DNA of 64,000 nucleotides, taken from NCBI GenBank assembly GCA_002633005.1, contig NMRA01000502.1:1-64000 (forward strand), read 5' to 3'. The stretch is from Phoronis australis. Taxonomy: Eukaryota > Phoronida > Phoronidae. The position numbers and the translations under genes are program-made. Position 1 is the first letter of the stretch. Each line of letters starts with the position of its first letter. The notes beneath the pieces are model-generated. The model worked only from the letters and a program-made list of their open reading frames with translations, searched no databases and had not been told where the DNA came from. Below, in pieces: positions 24,201 through 36,200 of this stretch.

Positions 24201-27200
24201 ATGTTGTTTAAGCCGATAGTTTAAAGGTGCAATTGTCCAAAAAATCTGTCTGTCGGCGTTTCGGACTACGAAAACATGCTCTTTCTTTTTCTCTTTTCTT
24301 TTTAAGATAAAACATGAATTAAATCTGCTATTTGGTCATTGTTTGTTAGTTCAAAGTACATGTAAATAAAGACAAAGGCTGGCCATTCTATTATCAATGG
24401 ATGTGACGCCACGTGTCTCATGAGGCTTCATCTTTGTGTTGAAGGGAATTCACGCTTTTGATATTTTGCAATAAATGCTCATATCACACATCATTGACTT
24501 CGACGATGGCGTTTTTTTTTCCGTACATTCTACTTTCAGTGACACCTAATTCAAATTATTTTGTTAAATCATTGTGTTTTCTAAGAACATTGGAGCCCGT
24601 TCCACATAAAATCGTTGGGTGTTTTGTATGTCCGTTACCAGCTATTCTAATGACCCGGTGACCGCAGTCGACAAGTCCTTAGTTCTCGAAAAATGTCTGC
24701 CTCCAGAGTTTAACTTAACACAATTTTTGAATTTACATATCATCGTGGAACGATCCCAGTTCTTCGACAAGAAATGTTTTCAACAAGAGACAAAAATTAT
24801 TACACAGTGGGTACCCTCACGTTTAAATGCAAGTCACGGGTAAAATATGACGGTCTGAATTAAGTTCTTCGAGAAGAACTAAAGATGGTTACAGTTAAAT
24901 TTACAAACAATACAGTGCTTGCCGATAGTTCAGAAATAATCAATTTTTGAAGTTGGTGCACATCTAAACAAGATTTTAAATCTCAACGTCTCCGTTTCCA
25001 AAAAGTAGGCCTACTCTGCATCCACAGCTCTCAAGACGTTCCTCACAATACTGTTAAGACTTAAGATAGGAACCCCGTTTAAATCCTTTTGGAACTGCAT
25101 TCGCTTTCCACTATGGAAAGCCTGATGAAAACATTGAACCATAAGTGAGATGATTTTAAAATCTTTGTGGACCACAGTGTATTAGCACTTTGCTAAACAT
25201 GCATTGTGCCCTCGGTAAATAAATGTAAAAATATTAATAATAAAAATAACGATAACGAAAACAACAACGAGTAATAGTAGTGATAAAGTCATGTAATAGT
25301 AATAAAAATGATAATAGGTAGCCGAATTGATGTCATGTCAGCCCGGAGAGCATTCGTATACAAGAGGTATACGAATAGTGCAGTCCAAATGACTGTTTTT
25401 TCAAAGAAAAAGTACTCTTTAAAATGGTGCCATTTTAGACAAAATTATATCTAAAAGGTGTCTTTCCTGAATTTCTTCGTTTTTGTCCGAGCTCACTCTC
25501 TAAACGGGTAAGTATTCAAATTTCTCGAGCGGCACCCCTCCAAAAGTAACCCAGTATCCCTGGCCGTGTCAGATACCGCTTGTTCGTGATTTTGGTCATT
25601 TTCTTGGCAATATGACGTGGGTTTCGTAAAATGTAACTTTGATAGATTTCTCGCTAGTGCACTCGACGTGAAATGTAACAACTACGTAAAATGCAGCAAC
25701 TTGTTACATTTTAGGAGAGGCTTAGCAACTTAAAATGTAACAATGACTTAAAATGTAACAGTTATTACATTTTAAGAAATTGTTAAATTTTAAGGCGTTG
25801 CAATAGAAGGTAATCGCTTACTTAGAGACGGTTCAGGTTAGACGTTTCGGCCTGGTCCGCAAGGCCTTTTTCGATGATTGAGTGGTTTCTCGCTTTACGC
25901 TGATTAAGTATGGTCGAATACATGGGAGATAAGTGTAGACCTCGGTCCCGGTTCAAGAGAGGGCGAGCATACCAATTCTGTTCTTTGGCTAAAATCTTAG
26001 ATGATTCAAAGGAGAGGGTATGTCCAGTCGCCAATATGTGCTCCCCCACAGCTGTGGGTCTATCTAATTTCTGGTGTTCTTTGAATCTGGTTAGGAAAGG
26101 TCTCTTAGTTTCTCCAATGTAGGTTCGGTTTGAATCCTGGTCACATTTCATCTGGTATAATGACCCACACTGTTTTTCCATTGGCGTTAGTTCTTTGGGT
26201 CTGACTAATAAGGATCGAAGAGTGTTGATGGGTTTCATGTATGAAGAAATTCCGTGCGTTCTGTAAGTGTAATTTAGGCGTTCAGGCGCTCCTTTTATGT
26301 ACATGTATGGAATGGCGACAGAGGGACCTTAGAGTTTTTCAGTACGTTTACGTCTTACGGGGTCAGTGAACATCCATTTCTGGTATCCATTAGCTCGCAA
26401 GGCATTTTCAACACGGTCAACTTCTTCGACAATACGGAAATTCCCGGTTTATCGCGTAAAGTCACGATGTCGATAACTCTACACTTAGCCGCCCATCCGT
26501 AACACATCGGTAATTTCCGTACCGGCCTTGACCTCGAACCGTCAAAAAGCGACTTGTGTGTGGGCGTTTTGGAATCATTTTTGTGCTTTGACTGCTGCGA
26601 ATTTCTTGCGAACTCGCTGGAGCTGGACACCGTGGATGGTATTATAATAAAGAACAATTGCTCATGGTTTGTTGAACTCCTGTTTTGCGTAAATTTATTG
26701 ATATAAGGGTTTGATGTGGACGGCTGAAACGAAGCACCCTTGGAATTTCTAGTCTGAGTGTCATACCTTGTAGTATTATATGTAGTGTATTTGGGACGAT
26801 CAGAAGCTGAGGACGCCTGTAACTTAATCAGCGAAAGGCGGGAGACCCCTCAATCGTCGAAAAAGGCATGGCGGACGAGGCCGAAAGGTCTGCGTCTAAC
26901 CTGAACCGTCTCTAAGTAAGTGATTATCTTCTATTGCAACGCTTCTAGAGACCAATGACCAACGGCGTATCAGCGCACCCCACCGAAGCACTAAACTCCT
27001 GAAATATATGCATGATGTTAGGCTTGGGGCCGTTATACAACGGGGTGGTTGCACTTCAACGAACAGTACCGTTGCGTATACATGTAGTTGTATTGGCTGA
27101 GAGTTTACACATTGGTAGACTACTGACCCACAGTTCAAACACTTACGTCGCCTCTGACATATGAAGACGTTTTTGTCATGACAGTAGCCCTTATTCCAAA

Positions 27201-30200
27201 CACCATTTTGTGGTGACATGAAGCCACACAAATTCTCGTCCACCACTCCGCTTGGTTCTTTAGGTCCCCAATCTGCAATTTGAATAATTAATAAAGGACT
27301 GAATAAAAAGTCTGCACTGGATAACTATGTAAACTTTGATTGGAATTTGATATTTTAACGTCGAAATTTACAACGACGGCGATATCTCAGAAAACAAACA
27401 GTCGATTAGGAGACTGGTGTATCCCACCCTTACCTTTGCGTAAAACAAAGCCTTCAATGTTAAATCTATCTGCTTAAAAACAACACTTTCATTGTTATTA
27501 AAAATGTCTGCAAATCGGGAGATCATGGTTTTAGTTGCATGTGCAATGATGACAACGAGCAATCAGACCATAACTCTTTAGGAGAAATTTGGTCGTAACA
27601 CTTTCATTATCTCAAATTCAGGGATTGTTTTATAGCCCCCTCGACCCCACACCCCACGACTCCCTCCACCCTCGACCCCCTGACAAATTCAAGCTTTTTT
27701 GGTAGAGAGTGAGGTACCCAATTACCCAGGTATGTAATTTCTCAGCAAATACAGTTTCAAAAAACAAACTGTTAACTAAAATATTATCTCAACGTTACAG
27801 AGGGTATATCGTAAACAAGTATACAACAGAAAACACATTTGAAATTACGTGCATTCACGTTAACGTATTCTCTCTCTAAATTTAGTAGAACAGGGACACT
27901 GGTATCCACTTGCGGAACTATTTCCATGGCAACAATAGCACGCTTTGAGTCTGCCATTTTGGATCATGTTCTTACGTCACTTTCTGTTTTAACCAATTGA
28001 GCCCGAACAGATTCACGTGTAGTTAAGTCTGATGAGAAAGTCACTCAGTGACGTAATATGACCATGAAATGCGTAAAAAGGGCAGACATATTTATTGTCG
28101 TGGGTAAAGGGATTTGTTGGTGGTGGTTTGAAGGGGTTGTTGGTCGAGAGAGTCCTGAGTCGAGTTGGCTGTGGGATGTGGGGGTCGAGGGGGTTTCGCA
28201 ATCACCCCAAACTCAGTTGAAATAACGCCCTGTCGATTCCACTCAAAAGGAAAAGAGCGACAGCCTACTCTTAGGGTGGGCATATATGAATGCTATTACA
28301 TCAGAAAAAGTCTCCAGATCGATCTGAGCCGGTATCCGCTCTGCATTCATTTGAATGGAGAATTTGGGCAAGTCTCAGAATAGGGGACCTGCATCAAAGA
28401 TGTACTACACTCCTTGTCCATCAGTTGGCATTTACATCTAAATGCAGCTCGAGGGATTCTCTCTTGTTACACCGGCCTTGGTCGATCAGTTCTCGGTCAG
28501 ATGTTAGTCTCGCACCTTTAGAATTTACAGACATTACTGACTGTTCAAACAAGCGGATAGAATTTGAGCGTAAAGAAAGTCTCGTTGATCAGGTTTTAAG
28601 CTTTTGCGACAAACAAGTGTTCTTCTAAAGGCATATTGAGCCCTACATCGGTGGGTACTTCGGTAGTATGTCTATTGCCTTGGAAACCCGTTACACTAAT
28701 TGACGATATCGTTTGTTTAGATTTTTGTTTTGAACAGATCTTAAAACATCAAGTCAGGAAATTAGGGGTCCTTATGTCATTTACTTTGAAGTTGGCCTAC
28801 CCACGTAGGCTGAATATGCCTTTAACGAAATGCTGATACTGTAGTTGATTTAAAAATGTAAATGATTTACGAGTACTGGAAATCATCCTAAAAACTACCC
28901 ATCTCGGCTGTTTTATGGGGGCATTCAAGACAGGTTTACTCGACTGCAAGCAGGAATTCCATCTTCTGATGGTTTTCGACCCCCTACCCTCTTGCTTCCA
29001 GTTTCATTTACCACAACCCACCCAAAGTTCAGATACCATCAGGCACGGATGGTAGTTGGTCAATGAATCAATCCCAAATAGCGACTACACGATGTTCCCT
29101 AAAACTACTGAGTATTTAGGAGTTTTCAAAGTTGAATTCTCAATATTATTGAAAATAAGTAGGGATCTCTTCATGCAAAGCCCCAAAATTAAGGACTAAG
29201 TCCCCAATAATTTTGAGTAAATTAAGGGCTCAGTTTTTAGTTATTAAGAACTTCATAAGTTAAAAGAGGTGCTGGTGATAAAGATAAAATGATAGAAAAA
29301 TATAAAAATTGTGAGAAAAGAACGAAAAAATACCTAAAAGATTTAACAACTCAGTTGAGAACTGGCGGATCCAGGGTGGGGAGTGATAGGGGGCCGGAAC
29401 CCAATTTTTCCCTTTTTTGCGAAATAATTGAAGAATTTTGAATTTAAAAAAAATTGCCGATTTTTGGTCTCCTGCCACGTGATGTCATCACGGAAAGACG
29501 CTGATCAGTTGACAGCATATCAAAAATGGCGGACAGTAGTGATTTTATAAGTTACGAAGACTTAGACTTTGAGGAAGATTGGTTCAGAAGGGGAGTAAAG
29601 GAAGCTCTCCATGAAGGTATCAAGATTCCCTCTTTGAATAAACGAGGGGGATTAAGGTTTCATCTGTCACATGTTCTGACCTCAATGCCGCGCCGTCTGG
29701 TTGAAACGCCTCCTCATTACAGCGTCCTGACGTAGTAACTTTTCCAGACGTGAGGGGTGCTGAACGTGCGATAATATCTGGCTTAACTTTCATTTTTATC
29801 AGCCCACCCCAGTCAGGCTAGATTCGATCTGATCGGAGATTAGAGCAATTATCAAACAAAAGAGCGCAGGCCCTNNNNNNNNNNNNNNNNNNNNNNNNNN
29901 NNNNNNNNNNNNNNNNNNNNNNNNNNNNNNNNNNNNNNNNNNGGGGGGGGGGTAAACTTCTCAACTTGTTGTTGGGCTATACAATCGAACAAGTTGGGGC
30001 AACGGGATGTCGCTGTCATGTATTAGCCAGAACATCACAAGCCAAACTGAAGTTCGTAATAGACGGGCACAACGTGGCTAACTGTGCAAGTTTTATTCCA
30101 GTATTAATTTCAAAATTTTATGTGGATTTTCTCAACTGGTTGCCTAAAAGTTTTCATGCTTTTGTAAAACTTACTTGTGAAAGTCAATGGTCTGTCGAAA

Positions 30201-33200
30201 ACATCCACCCACTGGCGTCGGACTTTAGTTATTCCCAATAAGATGTTTGGGTTGGTGGATAAACCGGCCAACTGAAATATTGAAATGAGAAAGCGCTCTG
30301 GGAGCGATACATGGCGAAACAAAATGGGAATTTAGAGGTTAGGTCGACGATTAAACCAAGAATATCATCGACTACGACCCCGACGCCCATGACACCACCG
30401 TACAGTAAGTGGTAAGCCACCAGAAGTGACTGAGGAATTAGCCAATACAATTTCAGTCATCAAATCAGAAAATGTAGAATAATTTGAGAACGGTTTGACT
30501 AGAACAAACAACGTTGACACATTCCAGGAATCCGTTAGCACGATCTATCTGACAACTGTATAAGCCAAATTTCAATTGGCTATCTCGAAGTATTACGGAG
30601 CAAAAGCTCCTCAAAGGATTATTAGACAAAATTTACCCTTGGTTTGGAAAGGAGCGTGGTCGTGAATGGTCCCAATGGATGCCCGGCGCGCAATGAAGTG
30701 TCGTCGCATGATCTCGGTGTAGGACGAGCTTTGTATCATTCTAATGTAATCCAGTCACCCATTGAACTTGCGTTAAGAAGCAGCTCACCAGGGCAGGGCT
30801 ACAGGCTACCGGTTAAAATCAAATTCTACTGCGATAACTAGGCTGGTCTATGGTTCATGGCACCATTGACTACTTCGTGCAACTTTATTCAAGTTATTGT
30901 ACGACCTCTTTTGCAAACGTGAACGCAATAAAATAAATAACATTTCCCGTTTTTCCACCCATTTCACCAGCGTTCACTGGCGCCTCGCCATTTTAGAAAA
31001 CTAAATATGAAGTTTGTTGTCTGGTCATTGACTGTATTCAGTTGTTGTGCTTTGTCAGATAACCAGGCAGTACCGAATCTCGTTCAAGTCACTTAGCGAA
31101 CACAAGGAAGGAAGGGAACAAGATGATTTGTTTCACATGGTGAAAAGTTCAAAATCCGGTTTAAATTGTCGTTTTCCACGTTCCATTCACAAACATCGAC
31201 AGAAGTCATATATTGCGGATATATTTTTACTAGCAATTTGTGAGTGAAAATTTCCAATAGGTGTGTGGCGGTCAATTTGTAGTGACTGAACCAAAATGAG
31301 CGTGGCGGGCCTCCCATTTTTACACGCACTGTTAGATAACTGGTGGCCACAGCGTTGCCTTGTGTTAGATTTCGAACAAAACCACATTCTTGGAGTATTT
31401 TATGAGATACATGGTGTACAGGCACAACAGCTATAGTGTCCATATGACTGATCAACAGAAGAGCGGGTAAGTAACGGTCAACATAATAACAGTCATAAGA
31501 TCTGTTAATGTCGAATAACTCAATGGATCGGAGCGGGTGGCACAAAGCACAAGTCAAAGCAAATCATAGCATATATTCACCTACTTGAATTTAGACAAAT
31601 CTGACAAGCGAGAAATAACTGAAAGATAAGTCATCAGAAAGTCTCAAATACCTGGAGGACTGCAATTTATTACGAGAAACGGATGCTTATTCTATTTATC
31701 CCTTGCCAAGATGTATGTAGGCATTACATTTCGGATTCACTTACAAGACCATGGACCTAGAGCAAAGGAAAAAAATGGAAAAATGGCCTTCACGGCGTCA
31801 TTTTTGGTGCGATTTTTCCCAAAACCGTAGCCCTCAAAAGTCTCACGTGACACAGGCTGTGCGTACATTGCATGTAAATCGGACGAAAAATGCAACACGA
31901 ATGGCCAACAAAATCATCAAGGAACCGGTCAATGAAAGAACAGTCACTAGATTTGTAAATTTCGAATAACTCAAAAATGGTAAGTTGTTGCGAGAAGTGG
32001 CTGGCATAGCAAAGACGTCTCTTAATAATGTCTATACAAATTTCAGAAAGATTCACCAATGAACAGCGGAGTTTCGGCACGAGAGCTCGATCAATAAAAG
32101 CGGAAATCTCAAATAACTCGAGAACGGTACGTCTTAGCAAATACAGTAAGGGTCGACACGTCAGATAACACTCAACTAGTTTTATCCCAGTGGCGGATCT
32201 AGGATATCACAAGGGGGGGGGCCCAACATTTTGTCCGGCTGTAAACATTTGTGCAAACTGAACCACGATTGTAGATGCGCATAGCACCGAATAGGGGGAG
32301 GTCGGGAGGGGGGTTTGCCCCCCTCCCGCCCAGGAAATTTTTCTGTTTTTACATCTAAAAATCAAGTATTTTCCTTGATTCCTGAAGTATTATCCAAGAA
32401 AAAAAGGCAAAAAAGAAAAACACGGAAAACGTGTCAAACAGGAAAAACTGCAAGTATCAAAGACTCGAAATCACGACCTTGCGCATACAGCGCGCGTGCA
32501 TTACCACTCCACCACCACGATTTCACTACTAATCTCATACTAAGAGACCTACTTGTTTATGGTCCACAGCGTTTGCGCGCGAAACCTACTTCTTTTTGTA
32601 ATGCTTATTACACGTTTTGTGCCATCGATTCTTAACAAATTTGTCGTATTTAAAATAGTCTTCAAATGCCCAAAAGACCAAATCCGTTTTTCGTGTTGGC
32701 AATAATGACGGGATTGATTTGGAAATCGTCTTAACATAAGGTTTGACAAAGAGAGTATTGCGAATTTCTGAGTGATTCACTAAGGCTTCGATTAAAATTC
32801 CCATCTTACCAGCAGCTTCTGTTTTTTCATCGTCACTCAGGCTCCATTTTCTTTAAAAAATGAAGTAAATTTTCTTCATTGCACAGTGGAGCAGACGACG
32901 GAAACTGAGTCGTAGTGCGCAGCGCCACTGCCGGGTCGCCTGGGATATCGCGGGAGAGCCTATACTTAACCATAGTTCCGTTACGAATGCGCCGTGTTCC
33001 GAATTTGACACTTGAAATTGGATTTGAGCCCCCTCCCCCCAACACTAAAACTGCACACATTTAAATCTTTTTTCATCCGTATAATTTTAATTACCAGGGT
33101 TAATTAATAAACTCAACATTTCTCTACGCTCTTACTGTTTTATTTTTTTGCGGCAGCAAGGGGGGGGGGGGCTATGTATCTACAAGCAAACGTTCACAAG

Positions 33201-36200
33201 AATCTTTCAAAGGACAGCGCCGCCAATCAAAAACTGAAAAACGGTCTCCACAACGGCACCTTTGGTGTGATTTAGTACCAAAACAAAATACTTCGAGGTA
33301 CGTTTTGGATGTAAATTTCATGTCGATCAGACGTGTATCACGCGTGTAACACAAAATGAATGCGCTGGGAGACAGGAAAACTCGTTCTAGTGTAGTTAAA
33401 GAGGTTAACAACGTGGGCAAGGTCAAGGTTTAAGACTGAACAGTTGCGTTAGTTGACCGTTTGGAAGGCCAGCCAAGTAAGCGACTGACAATCTTAATTG
33501 GGAGATCATCAAGTAAGACAAGGACATGAAGAAACAGTTGGAGACAAGGTTAAAGAGAATAAAAACGAATAACCTGTCAGGGTGATTCAAGGTATGGTGT
33601 TACCATCATATAATCATATCTTCCTTGATATGGTTGTTGTTAGTCTGTGATTTTCTTGTAACAACTGAAGAATATCTCCCGCAAATGTTTAGGTTAACAT
33701 ACCCCTTTTAGGAACATAGGTCAGTACCATTGCATGAATAAAGCCAGGATTCCTTGCTTCTTCAATGGTAGGAGTATTAAGTAGCCGTTGCCTGGGGCAA
33801 CATCACCATTAGATATAGCAAATCATGTAAAGGGCTAGATGAAAATGGACCACAGTAAAGCCATCGAAGGCGCTAGAAGGCAAGAAAGACATGACCTTGG
33901 TTACGCCATGGGGCAAATGGTTTTACAATGCAGGAGATGATTGCAGCAAACGAAAATTGAATAGCAAAGTTAACACAGATCAATCAGCGATGAGACTGGA
34001 CAAGAGAAGACAAGACATGGACAAGAAATGTCAGGTGGGAAGAATTAAAGAACATGCCACCTTTGCACCGACTCAAAGCGATGAACAACGTGCTACCAAA
34101 AGTAAGCGATCTAATGCAACCTAGCTGGAAAGTGATGTAACCTGGAACATGTCTTGACTCCATACACATAAAATCAAGGAGCCAAAACTGGCTTTAAAGT
34201 GCTTGCCAGACACATGCTTGTAATACATGTAATACCTATCACAGACAGGGTCATTGGAGATATGCCGGCGCATTAATCCCCTCCCCAGATCATCCCAGTG
34301 ACAAGCTGCAAGCATCTGGTTCGAAGGCCTACGGGCAAGGCTTTTGTTGAGGCTTTTAGCAGCGTGGCTACATGCGATACTAGCCTCGAGCAGTCGCCTA
34401 CCATCGTTAAATTCAGACAGTAGGAGGAGGTCTGTTCGATGAGGTAAGTATTGTGCTGTCATCAATGGTAGTTGATGCCATCAGAGATGGATCCTACAAT
34501 GCTGCAACCCATCAAATATTTTGTGCGTTGAACACGTAATAGCTGAAGACAGTGGCTACCACAGGGTATTCACATAGTGTAGACGGATGGAGTTTGAGGA
34601 CGTGCAAGCTGTTACACATTCACCTGGAGAATCAAACCATCATGTTTTTCAATGATTTTCCGTCGGGTCTGCTGAAAATTAAGTTTGGAATTCTCACAGC
34701 TAACTGAGATATCTTCCGATCCCTCACCCCAACGTATTTTTTACTTTCGTACCTGCTCACGCCGATGTCTTGGTTAATGAGCGTGCAGATTACCTTGCTG
34801 GTTCATGCACCCACCAATCCCTCTGCCTACACTCCTCTGAAGTTAAGTTGCTGTCTGGTTGACTTACACATGAGGAATTGCGACTTTAGTTCATTAATCT
34901 ATAATTCATCAGAGAAAAAGCGGAAAGCAAAAGGCGACCACAATTCTCGTTACAGCAGATTATCTGGAAGTTGCAGGAGACGTATGGCACCATGTCCTGT
35001 TTTCCTGACAATGCAGATGCACGACATCGTCCTTTACTCAGAAAGCCACGACAGATAGTCATCATCGTATGAGATGCATGAGAGAAAACGCCAGAAGAAA
35101 AAAGAACTCTGGAGAGACTACACCGCAAATACCTGAGACATATTCTTTTCTCAATCGAATTGGTTTGCAGGGGCCTCCATTTAAAGTCCTGCTTTGCATG
35201 TTGAGGTGCCTCTTATATATCCAAGACCTTGCCGAGAGAAAATGCTACTGTGACCCCACCAGCCTCCTGTTGCAATTGGTTGGAAGCCATATGCAACAAT
35301 AACCATAATCTTCTGGTTGGATCTGATCACTCCTGCCGGCCCACTTTGTTAATCAAAGTAAAAACATCGGGTAAAGCTAGCATTCGACTGGAAAAAAACG
35401 ACATAGGCTCCTAAAATGTATTTGAGTGAAATAGCAATTCCTTGGGTGCCGTGCTGCACCACAAACGAATTTCTTTTCACAAAAGGAACAAGGTAAACTT
35501 AACAACGGTTTGCGTCATAGGAAGGTTTCAATAATGGGAAATCTTTGAAAAAACTGTCCCCACTTCATCTAAAGTGCCGTCCACACAGAGACTTTACCTA
35601 GAACAGGTTACTACTGAAGTAAGTTGTCGTTGTGTTTGGAGGCCGTGTGGACGCTCATTAAAGCATTGCAACTGACTCCACTTGTGACAACTTACTCTTC
35701 CATATTGAGGTGAAACAACTTGTTCCAGTGTAACTAGAGCCACATTTAATTCCGTTGTGGAAACAAACATGGGGCAAGGCGGATATAATTATCTGCTGTG
35801 ATTACGTACATATGGGTTTTGTTTGCGTGTCGTACTCATATTAGGTGTTCGTTGTCACGTATAGGGCAAGTTGTTCCAGGGTAGGTTGTGTGCGGACGGG
35901 ACATAAATAACGAGCTCGAAAGAAATCAGGCATTGGCTGTTTTAAACAGAGGTATTTTAATGATGACCACTATCGAATCCCCCAATGAATCTCTTTATGT
36001 AGCGAAATTTCACGTTATCGGAAGTGTCTAGACAACATTACATTACGCGGAGGCTTTCATATTTAAAATTATAATTGTGTCACAAAAAAACCTCCGCAAA
36101 TTTTGATAAAATCAAGAAAATTTCCAGGGTTTTCTTTCCTATCTGTGTCAATGACATCCAAACCGTAATCAAGACTCGATCATCGAGTTTCACCCGTTTA

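Larger units (their letters stand above)
22266..25796. mobile_element. 3.5-kb element with motif-rich inverted ends, copy 1
   Basis: Left end (22266-22440) and right end (25620-25796) are inverted versions of the same sequence, made of repeated TGTTACATTTTACGT-like blocks and a fixed CTAAGCCTCTCCTAAAATG-type core (first bases vary). Internal sequence matches copy 2 (43076-46375) in opposite orientation; one conserved stretch reads RPSQRRYF (minus, near 23970). No transposase is recognisable, so it is non-autonomous or decayed. It contains a foldback (23543-23712) and a tRNA-like sequence (22928-23000). Confidence 0.7.

Noticed and set aside
25800-25885. Complete hammerhead ribozyme at the Penelope-like end
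   Set aside because: The stem and GAAACGTC are there, but the CTGATGA core could not be placed, and the same bases encode the end of the protein frame. Kept only as a question.
31093-31557. 154-codon minus frame as a gene
   Set aside because: It overlaps the diverged ~140-bp repeat array and its reading repeats with the boxes.
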